Shown piece by piece: positions 6,311 to 7,313 of a stretch of DNA of 7,313 nucleotides. How positions within the stretch are numbered: position 1 is the first letter of the stretch; each line of letters begins with the position of its first letter. The stretch is taken from NCBI GenBank assembly GCA_030612605.1, contig JAUWNO010000105.1:1-7313 (forward strand), given 5' to 3'. The position numbers and the translations under genes were made by a program. The notes under the pieces were generated by a model. The model did no database searches. It was given only the letters and a program-made list of their open reading frames with translations, and was not told the DNA's origin. Source of the stretch: Armatimonadota bacterium. GTDB taxonomy: Bacteria > Cloacimonadota > Cloacimonadia > Cloacimonadales > TCS61.

Positions 6311-6359
6311 CCTTGAAAGGGTTAATATGAAAGAATCTCTGAAAGAAACCTTTTCAAGG
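6311..6359. repeat. inverted repeat directly after the stop of the C25-like gene
   Basis: Arms 6311-6323 (CCTTGAAAGGGTT) and 6347-6359 (AACCTTTTCAAGG) match at 12 of 13 positions; the odd pair is G-U on the plus strand and A-C on the minus. It abuts the stop codon at 6360-6362. On the minus strand the stem is followed by ATTCTCTCG, not a T-tract, so it may stabilise the mRNA 3' end but is not a standard terminator. Confidence 0.55.
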
Positions 6360-7313
6360 TTATTTCAAAAGCATCATCCTCCTTGTTTCAGAAAAATCTT
6401 TCCCGGCTTTTAATTTATAGAAATAAATTCCCGAACTAACCGGTTTTCCCGAATCATCTTTTCCATCCCAAACAACCTGATGTGTACCTACATCCAACTT
6501 TTCATGAAGTAGTGTTTTTACCTTCTGTCCTTTTATGTTATAGATAATTAATTCGGTGTTTTTCTCGGTGTTCTCGGTGGTAAATTTTATAGTCGTTTCC
6601 GGATTAAAAGGATTCGGATAGTTCTGATAAAGATTAGCATGAGTGACTTGTGTAAGTATCTGTTCATTAAAACCAACTCCAGCATGATTGCATGTGAAAA
6701 TCACTTCTCTGGTTGTTCCTTCAGCCAGTGATGGTTGTCCCTGATACCAGATGTACATCAAAGCAAAATTATCTTCAATCACAACTGCCATTGCATTAGT
6801 AGAAACAATTTGAATATCTTCCGCTTTAAAGGGCAGGATTATTGCCGGATGCCGCTCTCCCCATTTGCTGGTAAAGCCTGGATTACCTTCTCTGTTCATG
6901 GTGATTCTGTATGTTATTGTATCTCTTTCAGTTCCTTCATTGATAGTCAGTTCATTGGTAAATAGCGGTTCCATAAATACACCGTCATTGGACATTTTTA
7001 TATCCATTCCCGGATCTCCATACAAAGCTGAACCGTTCAGATCGTTGGGACTTGCTCCGGGAGTATTATTCAGCATATCGAATTTTAAAGCAATATTACT
7101 AAGGAAATATGATTCTGCCCAGGTGTTGTTTCTGGCAGCTTTATAGAAATATGCTTTTGTTCCTCCATGTTGACACGAACTTCCTCCTTCCCCAATCAAG
7201 TAACCTGTATATTGATATGCTCCAGCAGTATGAATCCAGGAAGGGGCCATACTGCTTCCACCCATGATTTGACCGATATTACAATTACCAAGTCCGAAAA
7301 ATATCTTTGGATT
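6360..7313 (-). CDS. C-terminal part of a secreted C25-like (caspase-fold) protein with sorting domain; truncated by window edge
   Basis: The reading frame stays open through the right edge (317 visible residues). The Met at 7265 is therefore internal and the true start is outside the window. The first visible residues read NPKIFFGLGNCNIGQ, then SMAPSWIHTAGAYQYTGYLIG, then AESYFLSN and LYGDPGMDI. This order resembles the distal half of C25/gingipain-like caspase-fold domains in large secreted proteins (a Cys after a beta strand, S.A..W....GA...GY, and a closing YGDP). The Cys of GNC, about ten residues in, is the candidate nucleophile; the His would lie outside the window. About 120 residues of beta-rich sequence follow (visible ITYRITMNREGNPGF, IIEDNFA-type strands). 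The last 88 residues are the sorting domain (NYPNPFNP, ending RRMMLLK). The family call is by motif memory and is moderate; the secreted, sorting-domain status is strong. Confidence 0.75.
   Translation of the reverse strand, partial: NPKIFFGLGNCNIGQIMGGSSMAPSWIHTAGAYQYTGYLIGEGGSSCQHGGTKAYFYKAARNNTWAESYFLSNIALKFDMLNNTPGASPNDLNGSALYGDPGMDIKMSNDGVFMEPLFTNELTINEGTERDTITYRITMNREGNPGFTSKWGERHPAIILPFKAEDIQIVSTNAMAVVIEDNFALMYIWYQGQPSLAEGTTREVIFTCNHAGVGFNEQILTQVTHANLYQNYPNPFNPETTIKFTTENTEKNTELIIYNIKGQKVKTLLHEKLDVGTHQVVWDGKDDSGKPVSSGIYFYKLKAGKDFSETRRMMLLK
6552..6581 (-). repeat. three 9-bp repeats plus one extra codon in sorting domain (TTE-NTE-K-NTE)
   Basis: Read on the minus strand: ACCACCGAG, AACACCGAG, AAA, AACACCGAA. 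Same place as the repeats at 316-342 and 4875-4901. Here the middle codon is ACC in every unit, and an AAA codon is inserted between units two and three. Confidence 0.8.

Noticed and set aside
6735..7146. Plus-strand ORFs opposite the C25-like gene
   Set aside because: Shadows of the real minus-strand frame; the hydrophobic stretches come from the complementary codons.

Overview
The window is about 40% GC and comes from the accessory, secreted-protein part of a bacterial genome. All four confident genes lie on the minus strand. Three encode exported proteins ending in the same C-terminal module: NYPNPFNP, then IYN.KGQKVKTL, WDGKD, SSGIYFYK, and a basic end with K/R-rich MILLK, MILMK or MMLLK. 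This is the FlgD-Ig-like, type A (T9SS-style) sorting domain. Its wording resembles proteins of Cloacimonadota (Candidatus Cloacimonetes) and relatives in the Fibrobacterota-Chlorobiota-Bacteroidota neighbourhood. That assignment rests on remembered protein style, not on a marker gene. No rRNA, tRNA, CRISPR array or transposase is visible.

Layout in minus-strand transcription order, right to left. (1) 7313-6360 is the 3' part of a gene that runs off the right edge; it looks like the C-terminal half of a caspase-fold (C25/gingipain-like) secreted protein with a sorting domain. (2) 6359-6147 is a gene-free stretch packed with inverted repeats. (3) 6146-4686 encodes a secreted eight-repeat PQQ-like beta-propeller with the same sorting domain. 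Its start is moved ten codons inward from the longest ORF to the ATG that has the ribosome site. A clear intrinsic terminator follows at 4661-4632. (4) 4562-3201 encodes a cytoplasmic protein with an ArsR/MarR-like winged helix fused to an M29 aminopeptidase-like domain. Most of the M29 metal ligands appear to be substituted. An imperfect 23-bp palindrome lies just upstream of its start. (5) 3150-127 encodes a 1007-residue multidomain secreted protein, 50 bases after the regulator and without an intervening terminator, so the two could be one operon. (6) 126-1 holds two terminator-like hairpins of opposite orientation and perhaps the last codons of a converging plus-strand gene.

The most interesting item is the regulator: a winged helix joined to what looks like a dead metallopeptidase that may have become a ligand sensor. 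It is placed to control itself and the large surface protein after it. The second is a 9-bp tandem repeat (ACN GAG plus one variable codon) inside all three sorting domains. Its middle codon is uniform within each gene but differs between genes, as if an interspersed DNA repeat family had been absorbed into coding sequence. Sorting-domain DNA is also shared as an exact 51-bp block between two of the genes, which suggests recent exchange.
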